A stretch of 64,000 bases of DNA, taken from positions 1 to 64,000 of the forward strand of contig NZ_QZWD01000009.1 of the NCBI RefSeq assembly GCF_003602005.1, written 5' to 3'. Under the pieces are notes generated by a model that saw nothing but the letters and a program-made list of their open reading frames with translations, was not told the DNA's origin and did no database searches. This document shows, one piece after another, positions 1 through 8,037 of this stretch. Origin of the DNA: Salinisphaera sp. Q1T1-3 (lineage in GTDB: Bacteria > Pseudomonadota > Gammaproteobacteria > Nevskiales > Salinisphaeraceae). The position numbers were made by a program, and so were the translations under genes. Each line of letters begins with the position of its first letter. Position 1 is the first letter of the stretch.

Positions 1-144
1 GCCCAGATCGAGCCGCACCAGTCGGTGGCGATGGGTGAGAGCGTCACGCTGGGCTGCGCGGCCGACAAGCTCTATCTGTTCGATACGAACGACGAGAAGG
101 CGCTGGTCGGCATCGATATCGCGGCTGGCACACCCACCGGATAA
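1..144 (+). CDS. C-terminal end of a sugar-type ABC transporter ATPase (partial)
   Basis: The first 47 codons, open at the window edge and ending in TAA, read as the end of a TOBE-type domain: the segments HQSVAMGESVTLG and DKLYLFDTNDEKAL match the last strands of MalK/UgpC-like ATPases, where a ligand is placed in the phrase 'LFDxxT/N'. In such proteins this domain follows the nucleotide-binding domain and contacts the permease or regulatory partners. The nucleotide-binding part lies outside the window, so the substrate cannot be judged. It is followed by 117 bases without a gene before hslV. That gap is also the proposed left edge of a large rearrangement. Confidence 0.6.
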   Translation, partial: AQIEPHQSVAMGESVTLGCAADKLYLFDTNDEKALVGIDIAAGTPTG

Positions 145-261
145 GCCCCGTCAGCGGCCGGGGCCGCCGCTCGCGGCTGCGCGGTCGCCGAGGGCTTGTC
201 TTGAATCGCTCATCGCGCGGCCCCACAACCTCGTGGAACACATGAACGCGAGAGCACGCAA

Positions 262-804
262 GTGAAGCAATTCGACGGCACGACAATTCTGTCCGTGCGG
301 CGTGGCAACCAGGTTGCGATCGCCGGTGACGGGCAGGTGTCGATGGGCAACACCCTGTTCAAGGGCAATGCACGCAAGGTGCGCCGCCTGTACGACGAGA
401 AGGTGTTGGCAGGTTTTGCTGGCGGTACGGCGGATGCCTTCACGCTGTTCGAGCGTTTCGAAGGCAAGCTGTCCCAGCATAACGGCCAGCTCGTCAAATC
501 CGCGGTCGACATGGCCAAGGACTGGCGGACCGACCGGGCACTGCGACGTCTGGAGGCGTTGCTTCTGGTTGCCGATTCCACGGCCACCCTGATGATCTCC
601 GGCAACGGCGATGTCATGGAGCCGGAATATGGCTGCATGGCGATCGGTTCGGGCGGCTCGTACGCCCAGGCCGCCGCCCGCGCGCTGCTCGAAAACACCG
701 ATATGGAAGCCGCCGAAATCGCGGAGAAAGCACTCCATATCGCTGCCGATACCTGCGTCTACACCAACCACTACATCACCGTGGAGGTGCTCGATCATGA
801 GTGA
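262..804 (+). CDS. hslV: ATP-dependent protease HslVU, peptidase subunit HslV
   Basis: HslV forms the double hexameric proteolytic core that degrades proteins unfolded by HslU in the cytoplasm. The 180-residue product has the family's full length. The N-terminal nucleophile is expected to be Thr7, exposed after removal of the short propeptide MKQFDG, as in other gammaproteobacterial HslV proteins that begin with MxQF. The block TTILSVRR, the glycine-rich [17 protein letters not shown] and the KDWRTDRxLRRLEA segment are all intact. The start chosen is GTG at 262, because no ATG gives the conserved N-terminus. The last 8 bases overlap hslU, so the two are translationally coupled. Confidence 0.96.
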   Translation: MKQFDGTTILSVRRGNQVAIAGDGQVSMGNTLFKGNARKVRRLYDEKVLAGFAGGTADAFTLFERFEGKLSQHNGQLVKSAVDMAKDWRTDRALRRLEALLLVADSTATLMISGNGDVMEPEYGCMAIGSGGSYAQAAARALLENTDMEAAEIAEKALHIAADTCVYTNHYITVEVLDHE

Positions 805-2197
805 AGCTGCCACCGAAACCCTGGGCACCGAGAGCGCTGAGGCCGCGCTGCCGCGCGCACAGATGACGCCACGCGAGATCGTCGCCGAGCTGGATCGGCA
901 CATCATCGGCCAGGCCGAGGCCAAGCGCAGTGTGGCCATCGCCCTGCGCAACCGCTGGCGGCGGATGCAGCTCGACGATGCGATCCGCGGCGAGATTACG
1001 CCCAAGAACATCCTGATGATCGGGCCGACGGGCGTCGGCAAGACCGAGATCGCGCGTCGTCTGGCCAAGCTGGCGAAGGCGCCGTTCACCAAGGTCGAGG
1101 CGACCAAGTTCACCGAAGTGGGCTATGTCGGCAAGGAAGTCGACTCGATCATCAAGGATCTGGTCGAAGTCGGCATGAAGATGACGCGTGAGGAAGCCAA
1201 GAAGCGCGTCCAGAACGATGCCGAGCTGGCCGCCGAGGAACGGATTCTCGACAGTCTGTTGCCCAAGCCGAAGCACGACGACTGGGACGATTCGTCCAAG
1301 GCTACGGAATCCACCGCCACGCGGGAGGTGTTCCGCAAGCGTCTGCGCGAGGGCAAGCTCGATGACAAGGAAGTCGAGCTGGAGCTGGCGCAGAACCAGA
1401 GCGTGGAGATCATGGCACCGCCCGGCATGGAGGAGATGACCAACCAGCTCCAGTCCATGTTCCAGAACATGGGCGGCGGCAACAAGACCAAGCGCTCCAA
1501 GGTCAAGATCAAGGACGCCTACCGGCAGCTGGTCGACGAGGAAGCCGCCAAGCTGGTCGACGAGGAACAGATCAAGAGCCAGGCGATCCACGAGGTCGAG
1601 AACAACGGTATCGTCTTCCTCGACGAGATCGACAAGGTCTGCAAGAGCTCGGAGGCCGGCAACGGCTCAGGTGGCGATGTCTCTCGTGAAGGCGTGCAGC
1701 GCGATCTCTTGCCGCTGGTCGAGGGCTCGACGATTTCGACCAAGTACGGGATGGTCCGCACTGATCACATCCTGTTCATCGCCTCGGGGGCGTTCCATGT
1801 CTCCAAGCCGTCGGATCTGATCCCCGAGCTGCAGGGCCGTCTGCCGATTCGCGTGGAACTCAACGCGCTCAAGGCCGAGGATTTCGTCCGGATCCTCACC
1901 GAGCCGCACTGCTCGCTGACCGAGCAGTACGTCGAGTTGATGAACGTCGAGGGTGTGAAGATCGACTTCACCGACGACGGCGTGCACCGCATCGCCGAAA
2001 TGGCGTTCAACGTCAACGAAGGCACCGAGAACATCGGCGCGCGGCGGCTGCATACGATCATGGAGCGTCTGATGGAGGAGATTTCCTTCGAAGGGCCGGA
2101 CAAGTCTGGTGAAACGCTGACCGTCGATGCCGCCTATGTCGACGGCAAGCTCAAGGATCTGGCCGCGGACGAGGATCTATCGCGCTACATTCTGTAA
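797..2197 (+). CDS. hslU: ATP-dependent protease HslVU, unfoldase HslU
   Basis: HslU is the AAA+ ring ATPase that unfolds substrates and feeds them to HslV. The ATG at 797 overlaps the end of hslV in the sequence ATGAGTGA and gives 466 residues. The reading frame is open further upstream but inside hslV. The Walker A motif GPTGVGKT is at residues 76-83, a [10 protein letters not shown] block follows, and Walker B reads IVFLDEIDK. The C-terminus ends SRYIL, the tail that docks into HslV and activates it. The variable I-domain between Walker A and B is present and acidic. A strong intrinsic terminator follows 56 bases after the stop. Confidence 0.97.
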   Translation: MSEAATETLGTESAEAALPRAQMTPREIVAELDRHIIGQAEAKRSVAIALRNRWRRMQLDDAIRGEITPKNILMIGPTGVGKTEIARRLAKLAKAPFTKVEATKFTEVGYVGKEVDSIIKDLVEVGMKMTREEAKKRVQNDAELAAEERILDSLLPKPKHDDWDDSSKATESTATREVFRKRLREGKLDDKEVELELAQNQSVEIMAPPGMEEMTNQLQSMFQNMGGGNKTKRSKVKIKDAYRQLVDEEAAKLVDEEQIKSQAIHEVENNGIVFLDEIDKVCKSSEAGNGSGGDVSREGVQRDLLPLVEGSTISTKYGMVRTDHILFIASGAFHVSKPSDLIPELQGRLPIRVELNALKAEDFVRILTEPHCSLTEQYVELMNVEGVKIDFTDDGVHRIAEMAFNVNEGTENIGARRLHTIMERLMEEISFEGPDKSGETLTVDAAYVDGKLKDLAADEDLSRYIL

Positions 2198-2253
2198 CGC
2201 AGACGCGGTGTGCCTGAAGTTGACAGGCTTTCGGGCATGCGTTGCCCGAGACC

Positions 2254-2284
2254 GCCGGAGCAGGGCATCCTGCTCCGGCTTTTT
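2254..2284 (+). terminator. Intrinsic terminator after hslVU
   Basis: Ten perfect base pairs (GCCGGAGCAG at 2254-2263 with CTGCTCCGGC at 2270-2279), a six-base loop and five T residues form a classical rho-independent terminator. It ends 30 bases before the next start codon, so the DUF971 gene must depend on read-through or its own promoter. Confidence 0.9.
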
Positions 2285-2313
2285 CATGTCCGGCGAATCC
2301 GCCCGAGCGGCCC

Positions 2314-2676
2314 ATGACTGACGTTCCCACCGACATCACGCTGCACCAGAAATCCGGCGTGCTCGAAGTCGTCTATTCCGACGGCGCGATGTACAACTTG
2401 CCCCTGGAATATCTGCGCGTCTATTCGCCCTCGGCGGAAGTGCGCGGCCATGGCGGGCCGATGAAGCTCGTCACCGGCAAGAAGGATATCGGCGTCGAGA
2501 AGATCGAGCCCGTCGGCAACTATGCCATCCAGCTGTTCTTCGATGATGGACACAACACGGGTATCTTTTCCTGGGAGACGCTGCGCGAGCTGGGCGCGGA
2601 TTACGAGCGCAACTGGCAGGCCTATCTCGCGCGCCTGGATGAGGCCGGGGCCTCGCGCGAACGACAGTGGCACTGA
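2314..2676 (+). CDS. DUF971 protein (gamma-butyrobetaine hydroxylase-like N-terminal domain)
   Basis: The 120-residue product is a stand-alone DUF971 domain, the same fold as the zinc-binding N-terminal domain of gamma-butyrobetaine hydroxylase. The family motifs VVYSDG, LPxEYLRVYSPSAEVRGH and YAIQLFFDDGHNTGIFSWETLREL are present. Its cellular role is not established. It is very often encoded next to hslU in gammaproteobacteria, as here. The ATG at 2314 is preferred to earlier in-frame ATGs because family members begin close to this point and the upstream codons fall in the hslU terminator. Confidence 0.85.
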   Translation: MTDVPTDITLHQKSGVLEVVYSDGAMYNLPLEYLRVYSPSAEVRGHGGPMKLVTGKKDIGVEKIEPVGNYAIQLFFDDGHNTGIFSWETLRELGADYERNWQAYLARLDEAGASRERQWH

Positions 2677-2756
2677 ACGGCCTCTTGCCTGTTTTGATGC
2701 CGGCCCGGGCGCTGTAGCCGCGTTCGGTCACGCGGCATGACATCCGTTTCAGCCGC

Positions 2757-3053
2757 TAGGGCCTGTTGATGTGTCGTGCGAGTCCGCGCCAAGTGCGCCC
2801 TGAAATTGACGATGGGCGGCAAGATGAGGCATGGCACGCATAACATGTCATTCTGCGCCAGCGTGCTGGAACACTGGATTGCCGTCGTGTTTTTGATTTT
2901 GGAGCGCTTGTCCCTTTGGGTTGGGCCACAAATCCCGCCCGGCGGCGTTGCGAGCCTTGATCGTGGCACGCCACGATCGGCAACTCGCGCCTTGCCGGAC
3001 ATGCTGCGGCCTTTCGACGAAAAGGCGCTCGAACGAAGCATCAACAGACCCTG
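2757..3053 (+). repeat. F1 repeat, copy A (MITE-like)
   Basis: About 297 bases bounded by AGGGCCTGTTGATG on the left and CATCAACAGACCCT on the right, which are inverted copies with one mismatch. The similarity continues inwards as TCGT-CGAG on both sides. The left end lies in a CTAG tetranucleotide at 2756-2759; at the right end the expected CTA has become CTG. The body shares long stretches with copies at 6471, 16188, 34011 and 58670, including a perfect inner palindrome (GATCGTGGC-AC-GCCACGATC). Open frames inside are not conserved between copies, so it is read as non-coding. It fills the space between the DUF971 gene and the PEP-CTERM gene. Confidence 0.85.
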
Positions 3054-3270
3054 GGAACGCTCGCACACCGGGGCGTCATATCCAGGGCATGTCGGCATTG
3101 CTGACACGTGTCATCACCAACCGTCGATGGAGGCGGGCCCGTCGCCTGACAACGAGTTCGCCTTGTGCAATCAGGCTTGGCGCGGTATGTGATGCTGCCG
3201 ATATGGCGGCCGTTCATCCCGGAATCCATGTCGATTTTTCTTACAAGTTGCGGCCGGATCTAAAAAATAT

Positions 3271-3286
3271 CCAATTAAAACATTGG
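3271..3286. promoter_or_regulatory. Dyad CCAAT-N6-ATTGG upstream of the sigma-54 site
   Basis: A five-base inverted repeat separated by six bases lies in an AT-rich stretch ending 10 bases before the sigma-54 promoter. AT-rich dyads here could bind an activator or a bending protein, but I recognise no specific consensus. Confidence 0.3.
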
Positions 3287-3295
3287 TTTATGTTT

Positions 3296-3310
3296 TGGCA
3301 CGCATCCTGC
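3296..3310 (+). promoter_or_regulatory. Sigma-54 (RpoN) type promoter of the PEP-CTERM gene
   Basis: TGGCACGCATCCTGC matches the consensus TGGCACG-N4-TTGC at all defined positions but one, with the essential GG (-24) and GC (-12) at the correct spacing. Transcription would begin near 3322, giving a leader of about 37 bases before the ATG at 3359. PEP-CTERM genes in several proteobacteria are known to be controlled by RpoN with the PrsK/PrsR two-component pair, which supports this reading. Confidence 0.7.
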
Positions 3311-3358
3311 GTCGAGCGCTTCGGGACGAGGTTCTTGAACTAAACGAGGCGGGACGAC

Positions 3359-4087
3359 ATGAAGACTCAATTGATGGCAGCGGCGATCGGCGGTGCGATG
3401 TCGCTTTTCAGCGCGAGCGCCTTCGCAACGCCGATTTCCTATACCGATATCGCCAGCGGTTCCGGTGGCGGCCTGAGTTTCAGCGCGAATGCGGGCAGTG
3501 AACTGACCACGCGCACGATCGGTAATGTGACAGGGGCCGGTGTGCGCGGTGGCCCCGGCGGCGACGAACTCGGCATCGGCGAGTCGATTACCGCCTACGG
3601 CGCGAATTTTCTCCTCAACGGGACGTCACTGGCGTTCCTGTTCGATGGCCCGGAATACGGCGACACGCAGGAAATCGCGCGGTTCACGGCAACGTTTGCC
3701 AACGGCGGCACGAGTGTCGCGCGCCTGACCAATATCTACAGCAGCGATGGCGATTCGGATGTCTCGCTGTTCGTCGATGGCACGGAGCGCAATGATCTGG
3801 TCAACAGTGCGACCGAGGCCAGCAGCGATGTCGTCTCCCAGATCGTGCTCGGCGCGCTGTTCGGCGATAACGTACTGTCGTCGCTGAGTTTCGAGGCGGA
3901 GCCGGGTGAGTGCGCGACCGGTAACTGCTACAGCGACTCCGACTATGCGATCGAGAACATCGATGCCACGCGCGTCGATGCCTCGGACGTGCCCGAACCG
4001 GGCACTGTGGCGATGTTCATGATCGGTCTGCTGCTGGTCGGCGGCGGCCTGTTCGCACGCCGCAGTCGTGGTCGTGACTTGATCTGA
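3359..4087 (+). CDS. PEP-CTERM sorting-signal exported protein
   Basis: The 242-residue protein begins with a Sec signal peptide (MKTQLMAAAIGGAMSLFSAS, cleavage after AFA near residue 23). It ends with a textbook PEP-CTERM tail: VPEPG at about residues 212-216, a hydrophobic helix, and an arginine-rich cytoplasmic anchor (ARRSRGRD). This tail is the recognition signal for an EpsH-type exosortase that releases or anchors proteins at the cell surface in exopolysaccharide-producing bacteria. The middle is rich in Gly, Ser, Asp and Thr and resembles the beta-rich surface proteins of this class. It contains one CATGNC pair of cysteines. No exosortase gene lies in the window, so the sorting enzyme must be elsewhere. 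The ribosome site GAGGCGGG precedes the ATG. Confidence 0.88.
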   Translation: MKTQLMAAAIGGAMSLFSASAFATPISYTDIASGSGGGLSFSANAGSELTTRTIGNVTGAGVRGGPGGDELGIGESITAYGANFLLNGTSLAFLFDGPEYGDTQEIARFTATFANGGTSVARLTNIYSSDGDSDVSLFVDGTERNDLVNSATEASSDVVSQIVLGALFGDNVLSSLSFEAEPGECATGNCYSDSDYAIENIDATRVDASDVPEPGTVAMFMIGLLLVGGGLFARRSRGRDLI

Positions 4088-4134
4088 GCGGCGATACCGA
4101 CGTGTCACGAGGGCACGTCGGTCAGGCCCTGGTG

Positions 4135-4170
4135 AGCCGGCTCTCCGCCACGGAGGCCGGCTTTCTTTTT
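4135..4170 (+). terminator. Intrinsic terminator after the PEP-CTERM gene
   Basis: AGCCGGC (4135-4141) pairs with GCCGGCT (4156-4162) around an inner CTCCG-CCA-CGGAG stem and is followed by TTTCTTTTT. It is placed 48 bases after the stop codon. The 200 bases from here to the next start contain nothing else that I recognise. Confidence 0.75.
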
Positions 4171-4370
4171 GGGCTGGGGGCAAGGCGAGGCGTCACGACG
4201 ATGCGTGTGGCGCGTGGCGGAAGGCCCGGTGGTGTCGAGCGCGTTGAACGCGTCCTGCCGGTGTGTGCTGCTCGTGAAGCAACGTCCACGCTTCGATGAC
4301 GAAAACTGAATGTGTCCGCTGATACGGTCGAGCTGGATCAATGATTTATGGCTTGTCAGAGGGCATCGAC

Positions 4371-5438
4371 ATGTCAAGCGACATCGCAGGAAGCGCGCCG
4401 CTCGGGGGCGCAACGATCGAATCAGGTACGGCAACGGCCACGTACACGCGGGCAGCGGTCGAGACGCCGCGTACGCTTGTCGTGCATGTCGGGCTGCCGA
4501 AGGCAGCCAGTTCCTATCTGCACGTGGATGTTTTTCCTCAGGTGATGGGCGGGCATTACGTCATGCCCGGGGCCGCCAATGCGAAGAAATCGGCCTATCG
4601 GTTCCCGCGCAATCGTTTCGGCGTACGCCGCTTTTCCGACGCTTTCCAGAAGGATGCGGCGTTCTGGGCGGCGCATGGCCAGGCCTTTCTGCGTCAGTAC
4701 ATGGGCCTGGCCGATTTCGAGACGACGAAACCGCGCTCGCTGCTGATTTCCGACGAGGCCGTGACGCGTGTCAACCATTACGGCGTGCGCAACATGCCCG
4801 CCGCCTTCGATCCGGGTGCGCTGCGTGCCAATCTGCGCGGGCTCTACGACAGCGCGCGTGGCCTCGGCTTCGACCGCGTGCGCCTGATGTTGATGACGCG
4901 CCGGCAGGATACGTTGCTCGCGGCCAGCTATGTCCAGCAGTCGCGCAAGATCCCGCGGGCCTCGCAGGCCGATTTCGAGCGACGCGTGCAGACTCTGCTG
5001 TCACGTTCGAACGACGACCTGAGCCGGCAGTTCTTCGGTATCGACTACGGGCGGCTTTTTGATTGTTTCGCCGATGTGGTCGGCGCGGAGAACGTCAGCG
5101 TGATGCCGATCGAGCTGATCGGGCCCGAGTTCGATGTCTTCATCGACGAGATGCGCCGCGTGCTCGATGTCGACAATACCCACCTCGACCTGTCTCAGGC
5201 GCCGGTCAATGCGCGTTCGCGTACGGCCAACCGCTGGGGGTTGCGCCCGCTGCTGCTTTACAAATCGCGCCATAGTCGGGTCCAGCTCACGGTGCCGACG
5301 CGTCTGAGTGGCCGGGCCTCCGAGATCGAGTTGACCGAACCGCTGGCCGCGGCTATCCGCGACCACTTCGACAGCGAGAATCGGCGCCTGGCTGAGATGA
5401 CCGGCCTGGATCTCGCCGCCTACGGTTACCACGAGTGA
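4371..5438 (+). CDS. Sulfotransferase-fold protein
   Basis: The 355-residue product carries the two PAPS-contact signatures of the sulfotransferase fold. The first is a P-loop-like 5'-phosphosulfate loop near residue 40 (VVHVGLPKAASSYLH). The second is a strand-helix block near residue 180 (LMLMTRRQDTLLAASYVQ) in which Arg and Ser would bind the 3'-phosphate. Members transfer sulfate to sugars or other acceptors; the acceptor here is unknown. No sulfate-activating genes are nearby. The ATG at 4371 is chosen because AGAGGG lies seven bases upstream; an in-frame ATG at 4341 has no ribosome site. It converges with the SDR gene across a GC-rich hairpin. Confidence 0.6.
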   Translation: MSSDIAGSAPLGGATIESGTATATYTRAAVETPRTLVVHVGLPKAASSYLHVDVFPQVMGGHYVMPGAANAKKSAYRFPRNRFGVRRFSDAFQKDAAFWAAHGQAFLRQYMGLADFETTKPRSLLISDEAVTRVNHYGVRNMPAAFDPGALRANLRGLYDSARGLGFDRVRLMLMTRRQDTLLAASYVQQSRKIPRASQADFERRVQTLLSRSNDDLSRQFFGIDYGRLFDCFADVVGAENVSVMPIELIGPEFDVFIDEMRRVLDVDNTHLDLSQAPVNARSRTANRWGLRPLLLYKSRHSRVQLTVPTRLSGRASEIELTEPLAAAIRDHFDSENRRLAEMTGLDLAAYGYHE

Positions 5439-5449
5439 TCGGTCGTCGC

Positions 5450-5468
5450 CGCCCGGGCAGCCCGGGCG
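5450..5468. terminator. GC hairpin between convergent genes
   Basis: CGCCCGGGC and GCCCGGGCG form a perfect nine-base-pair palindrome with a one-base centre. It lies in the 36-base gap between the convergent sulfotransferase and SDR genes. It lacks a T-tract, so termination is inferred only from position. Confidence 0.4.
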
Positions 5469-5474
5469 CGCGCC

Positions 5475-6245
5475 TCAGCCCCAGCCGGCGTCGACGAAGT
5501 ATTCGTGGGCGGTGCACATCGCACTGTCGTCGGCGGCCAGGAAAAGCACGGTCGGAGCCACATCTGCCGGTGCGAGATGCTGTTTCAGGCACTGTATTTC
5601 GGCCAGTCGCGTCTTGTCCTCGGGCGTAATCCATTTTTCGAGCTGGCGTTGTGTCAGCACCGCCCCGGGGATGACCGTGTTCACGCGGATATGGTCGCCG
5701 CCCAGGTCGCGTGCCATGCTTCGTGTCAGGCCATGCACGGCTGCCTTGGCGGTCGTGTAGCCGGGCATGTTGCCGAGGCCGACCTTCCAACTGATCGAGC
5801 CGAAATTGATGATCGAGCCGCCGCCGGCCGAGGCCATGCCGGGCGCGGCGGCCTGGATAGCGAAGAACTGAGGCCTGAGGTTGATGGCCATGCGCTCGTC
5901 CCAGTCGTCCGGCGAGACGTCGCGCCAGTCGTGTCGATCATCGTTGGCAGCATTGTTGATCAACACACGGATGGGGCCGTGTGCGGCCTCGAACTCCCGA
6001 ATACAGCCCTGCAATGCGGTGATATCACGGATATCGCAGTGGCTGTAACTGACCCGATGGGCCGATGACTCGGCCGTGAGTCTGTCGACCAGGGCACGAC
6101 TGGCCGTGTCGTCGATATCGATGAAATGCACGATTGCGTTCTGGCGCGCGAAGGCCGTGACGAGACTCGCGCCGATACCGCTGCCACCGCCGGTGATGAA
6201 CACGGGGCGGTCTGCCAGGCTGGGGTAGATCGCCGATGAGTGCAT
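5475..6245 (-). CDS. Short-chain dehydrogenase, similar to D-xylose 1-dehydrogenase
   Basis: The 256-residue protein is a classical SDR: cofactor motif TGGGSGIG (about residues 18-25), NNAAND, and the Ser-Tyr-Lys catalytic set in INFGSISW and YTTAK. Aspartate in FIDIDD at the end of the second strand favours NAD+. Several blocks match Caulobacter XylB-type xylose dehydrogenases (start SSAIYPSL, NNAxNDDRH, INFGSISW, KWxTPE, CTxHEYxxDAGW), enzymes that oxidise aldopentoses or related sugars to lactones. No other Weimberg-pathway genes are nearby, so the substrate is inferred from the family. It is a single-gene unit ending at a hairpin shared with the convergent neighbour. Confidence 0.8.
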   Translation of the reverse strand: MHSSAIYPSLADRPVFITGGGSGIGASLVTAFARQNAIVHFIDIDDTASRALVDRLTAESSAHRVSYSHCDIRDITALQGCIREFEAAHGPIRVLINNAANDDRHDWRDVSPDDWDERMAINLRPQFFAIQAAAPGMASAGGGSIINFGSISWKVGLGNMPGYTTAKAAVHGLTRSMARDLGGDHIRVNTVIPGAVLTQRQLEKWITPEDKTRLAEIQCLKQHLAPADVAPTVLFLAADDSAMCTAHEYFVDAGWG

Positions 6246-6470
6246 GTGCGGTCCTTGTCTCGTGCGCGGGCTGCATGGCCCGATGCGTTATGAAAGATAA
6301 GAGATGTCCATGTCCAACCCGAGCGCGGCCGCCAAAACCGTGCCGATACGCAGGCGGTGCAGGTGAGCCCATACGCGCGAGGCCGGGGCGTACGCCCATT
6401 GGACGCGGTGGTTTCGAGACATTCTCGTATGTCGAACATTCACGGCGAAAGACGGCTTTCGTCGGAGCCG

Positions 6471-6761
6471 TTCGGCCGGTTGCTCCGGTCCGAAGCCAAG
6501 CGCTGTTCTGCGGCAAGACGAGGCGTAGCAGGCATAGCGTGTCATTCTGCGCCAGCCTGCTGGAACGCTGTATTGCCGTCGTGTTCTTGATTTTGGGGCG
6601 CTTGTCCCTTGGGGTTGGGCCGCCCATGAAACTCGACGATGGGCGCCCGGCGGCGTTGCGCGTCTGGATCGCGGCACGCCACGATCGGCCACTCGCGTCT
6701 TGCCGGACACACGGCGGTCTCTCGACGAAAAGGCGCTCGAACGAAACCTCAACAGGCCCTA
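6471..6761 (+). repeat. F1 repeat, copy B
   Basis: The right end is well kept (CGAACGAAACCTCAACAGGCCCTA, finishing in CTAG at 6759-6762), while the left end is degenerate (CGGCCGGTTG near 6473). The body matches copy C most closely, sharing CTGCGGCAAGACGAGGCGTAG and GTCATTCTGCGCCAGC. It lies downstream of the MscS gene, 60 bases from its stop. The remaining 225 bases of this gap (6246-6470) belong to the region upstream of the SDR gene and show no feature that I can identify. Confidence 0.8.
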
Positions 6762-6821
6762 GCGTGCGGGGCCAGATGAAACGACAGGGCCGAGCGGGGC
6801 GGCCCGGCCGACAATGCGTCG

Positions 6822-7955
6822 TCAGAAGCCGTCTTCGGAACCCGGCGACGGGTCCGGCGGCGGGCGATCGCCGATCTCTTCGCGATCGGCCCAGGCCGCC
6901 CGCTGACGCGGCAGGTGCTGTGGATAATGTTCGGTGGCAAAGGCCAGCATGTGTTCCCGGACCCGACACCGGAAATGCCAGAGCGTGATCGAATCCCGGG
7001 CGCTGAGTAGAAACCGGATCTTCTTGGTGCGCTCGGTCGCATCGACGACCTGGGTATGACCGATCCGGCGATCCCAGTCGGCATCGGTGCGCAACAGCCG
7101 GTCGAACTCGGCGCGTAGCGGGGCGACCGGCATCGCGTAGTCGACCCAGATGAAGACCTCACCGAACAGATTGGCGGTCTGTCGTGTCCAGTTCTCGAAG
7201 GGATTCTCCACGAACCACTGCAACGGCACGATCAGCCGTCGCATGTCCCAGGCGCGTAGTACCACGTAGGTCGAGGTGATGTCCTCGACCCAGCACCAGT
7301 TGCCCTCGACCTTGAGCACGTCCTCGATCCGGAACGGCTGTGAGAGCGCAATCTGCAGACCGGCCAGCAGATTGCCGATGACCGGGCGGGCGGCGAAGCC
7401 GAGGATCAGACCGCCGATGCCGGCCGAGGCGAGCAGGCTGGTGCCCAACTGCTGGATGGAGGGAAAGGTCATCAGCGCCGCGGCCAGGCCGATGATCGCG
7501 ATCAGGACAGCGAGCCCGCGGCTGATGAAGCGCGCCTGGGTCTCGAGCTTGCGCGCCGAATGATGCTTGCCCTCCACGGCGGGATTCAGTCCGACAATGA
7601 TGTCGCCGATCGCCCGTGTGGCCCGCAGTGCCGCCCAGGTCAGGGCCAGGATCAGGCACAGGCTCGTGACATGACGTATGACCGCGATCCAGGGCAGGTT
7701 CTGGGTATGGCCCTGCCAGGCCAGTTGCAGCACGAACAGAAAGATGACGGTGCCGCCTGCCCGGCTGCAGTCATTGATGCACTGGTGGGCGACTGGATGG
7801 GTACGGGTCAGGCGACGCAGCAATGCCACGCCGCCGATATAGATCATCAGTACCGTGGTGGCGATCGTCAGTGTGACCGCGGCCATGATCACCCAGTCCC
7901 AGGCCGGCGAGGGCAGGATCTTGTCGAGCAGTTCGACCGGTGCATCCAGGTTCAT
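6822..7955 (-). CDS. MscS-family mechanosensitive channel
   Basis: The 377-residue protein has about four transmembrane helices followed by a cytoplasmic beta domain. The pore-lining helix region near residues 175-210 (LLASAGIGGLILGFAARPVIG) corresponds to MscS TM3, followed by the short beta domain with IALSQPFRIEDVLKVEGNWCWVEDI, a family hallmark. Such channels release solutes on hypo-osmotic shock. The ATG at 7955 is preferred to one at 8081, because the longer form would overlap the antiporter gene and adds a basic, low-complexity leader. It follows that gene on the same strand after 82 bases, suggesting joint expression. Confidence 0.85.
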   Translation of the reverse strand: MNLDAPVELLDKILPSPAWDWVIMAAVTLTIATTVLMIYIGGVALLRRLTRTHPVAHQCINDCSRAGGTVIFLFVLQLAWQGHTQNLPWIAVIRHVTSLCLILALTWAALRATRAIGDIIVGLNPAVEGKHHSARKLETQARFISRGLAVLIAIIGLAAALMTFPSIQQLGTSLLASAGIGGLILGFAARPVIGNLLAGLQIALSQPFRIEDVLKVEGNWCWVEDITSTYVVLRAWDMRRLIVPLQWFVENPFENWTRQTANLFGEVFIWVDYAMPVAPLRAEFDRLLRTDADWDRRIGHTQVVDATERTKKIRFLLSARDSITLWHFRCRVREHMLAFATEHYPQHLPRQRAAWADREEIGDRPPPDPSPGSEDGF

Positions 7956-8037
7956 GCCGATAGATAAGCAAGATTGATGCGCGAATGTCGACTGTGACGG
8001 TCGGGCGCGGACGACGCCGGCCGCCCGCCGGGTGGGA

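Noticed and set aside
2776-3192. Open frame MRVRAKCALKLTMGGK... inside F1 copy A, with similar frames in copies C and E
   Set aside because: The frame is broken and shifted differently in each copy, and substitutions do not follow codon positions. It is read as a by-product of a GC-rich repeat.
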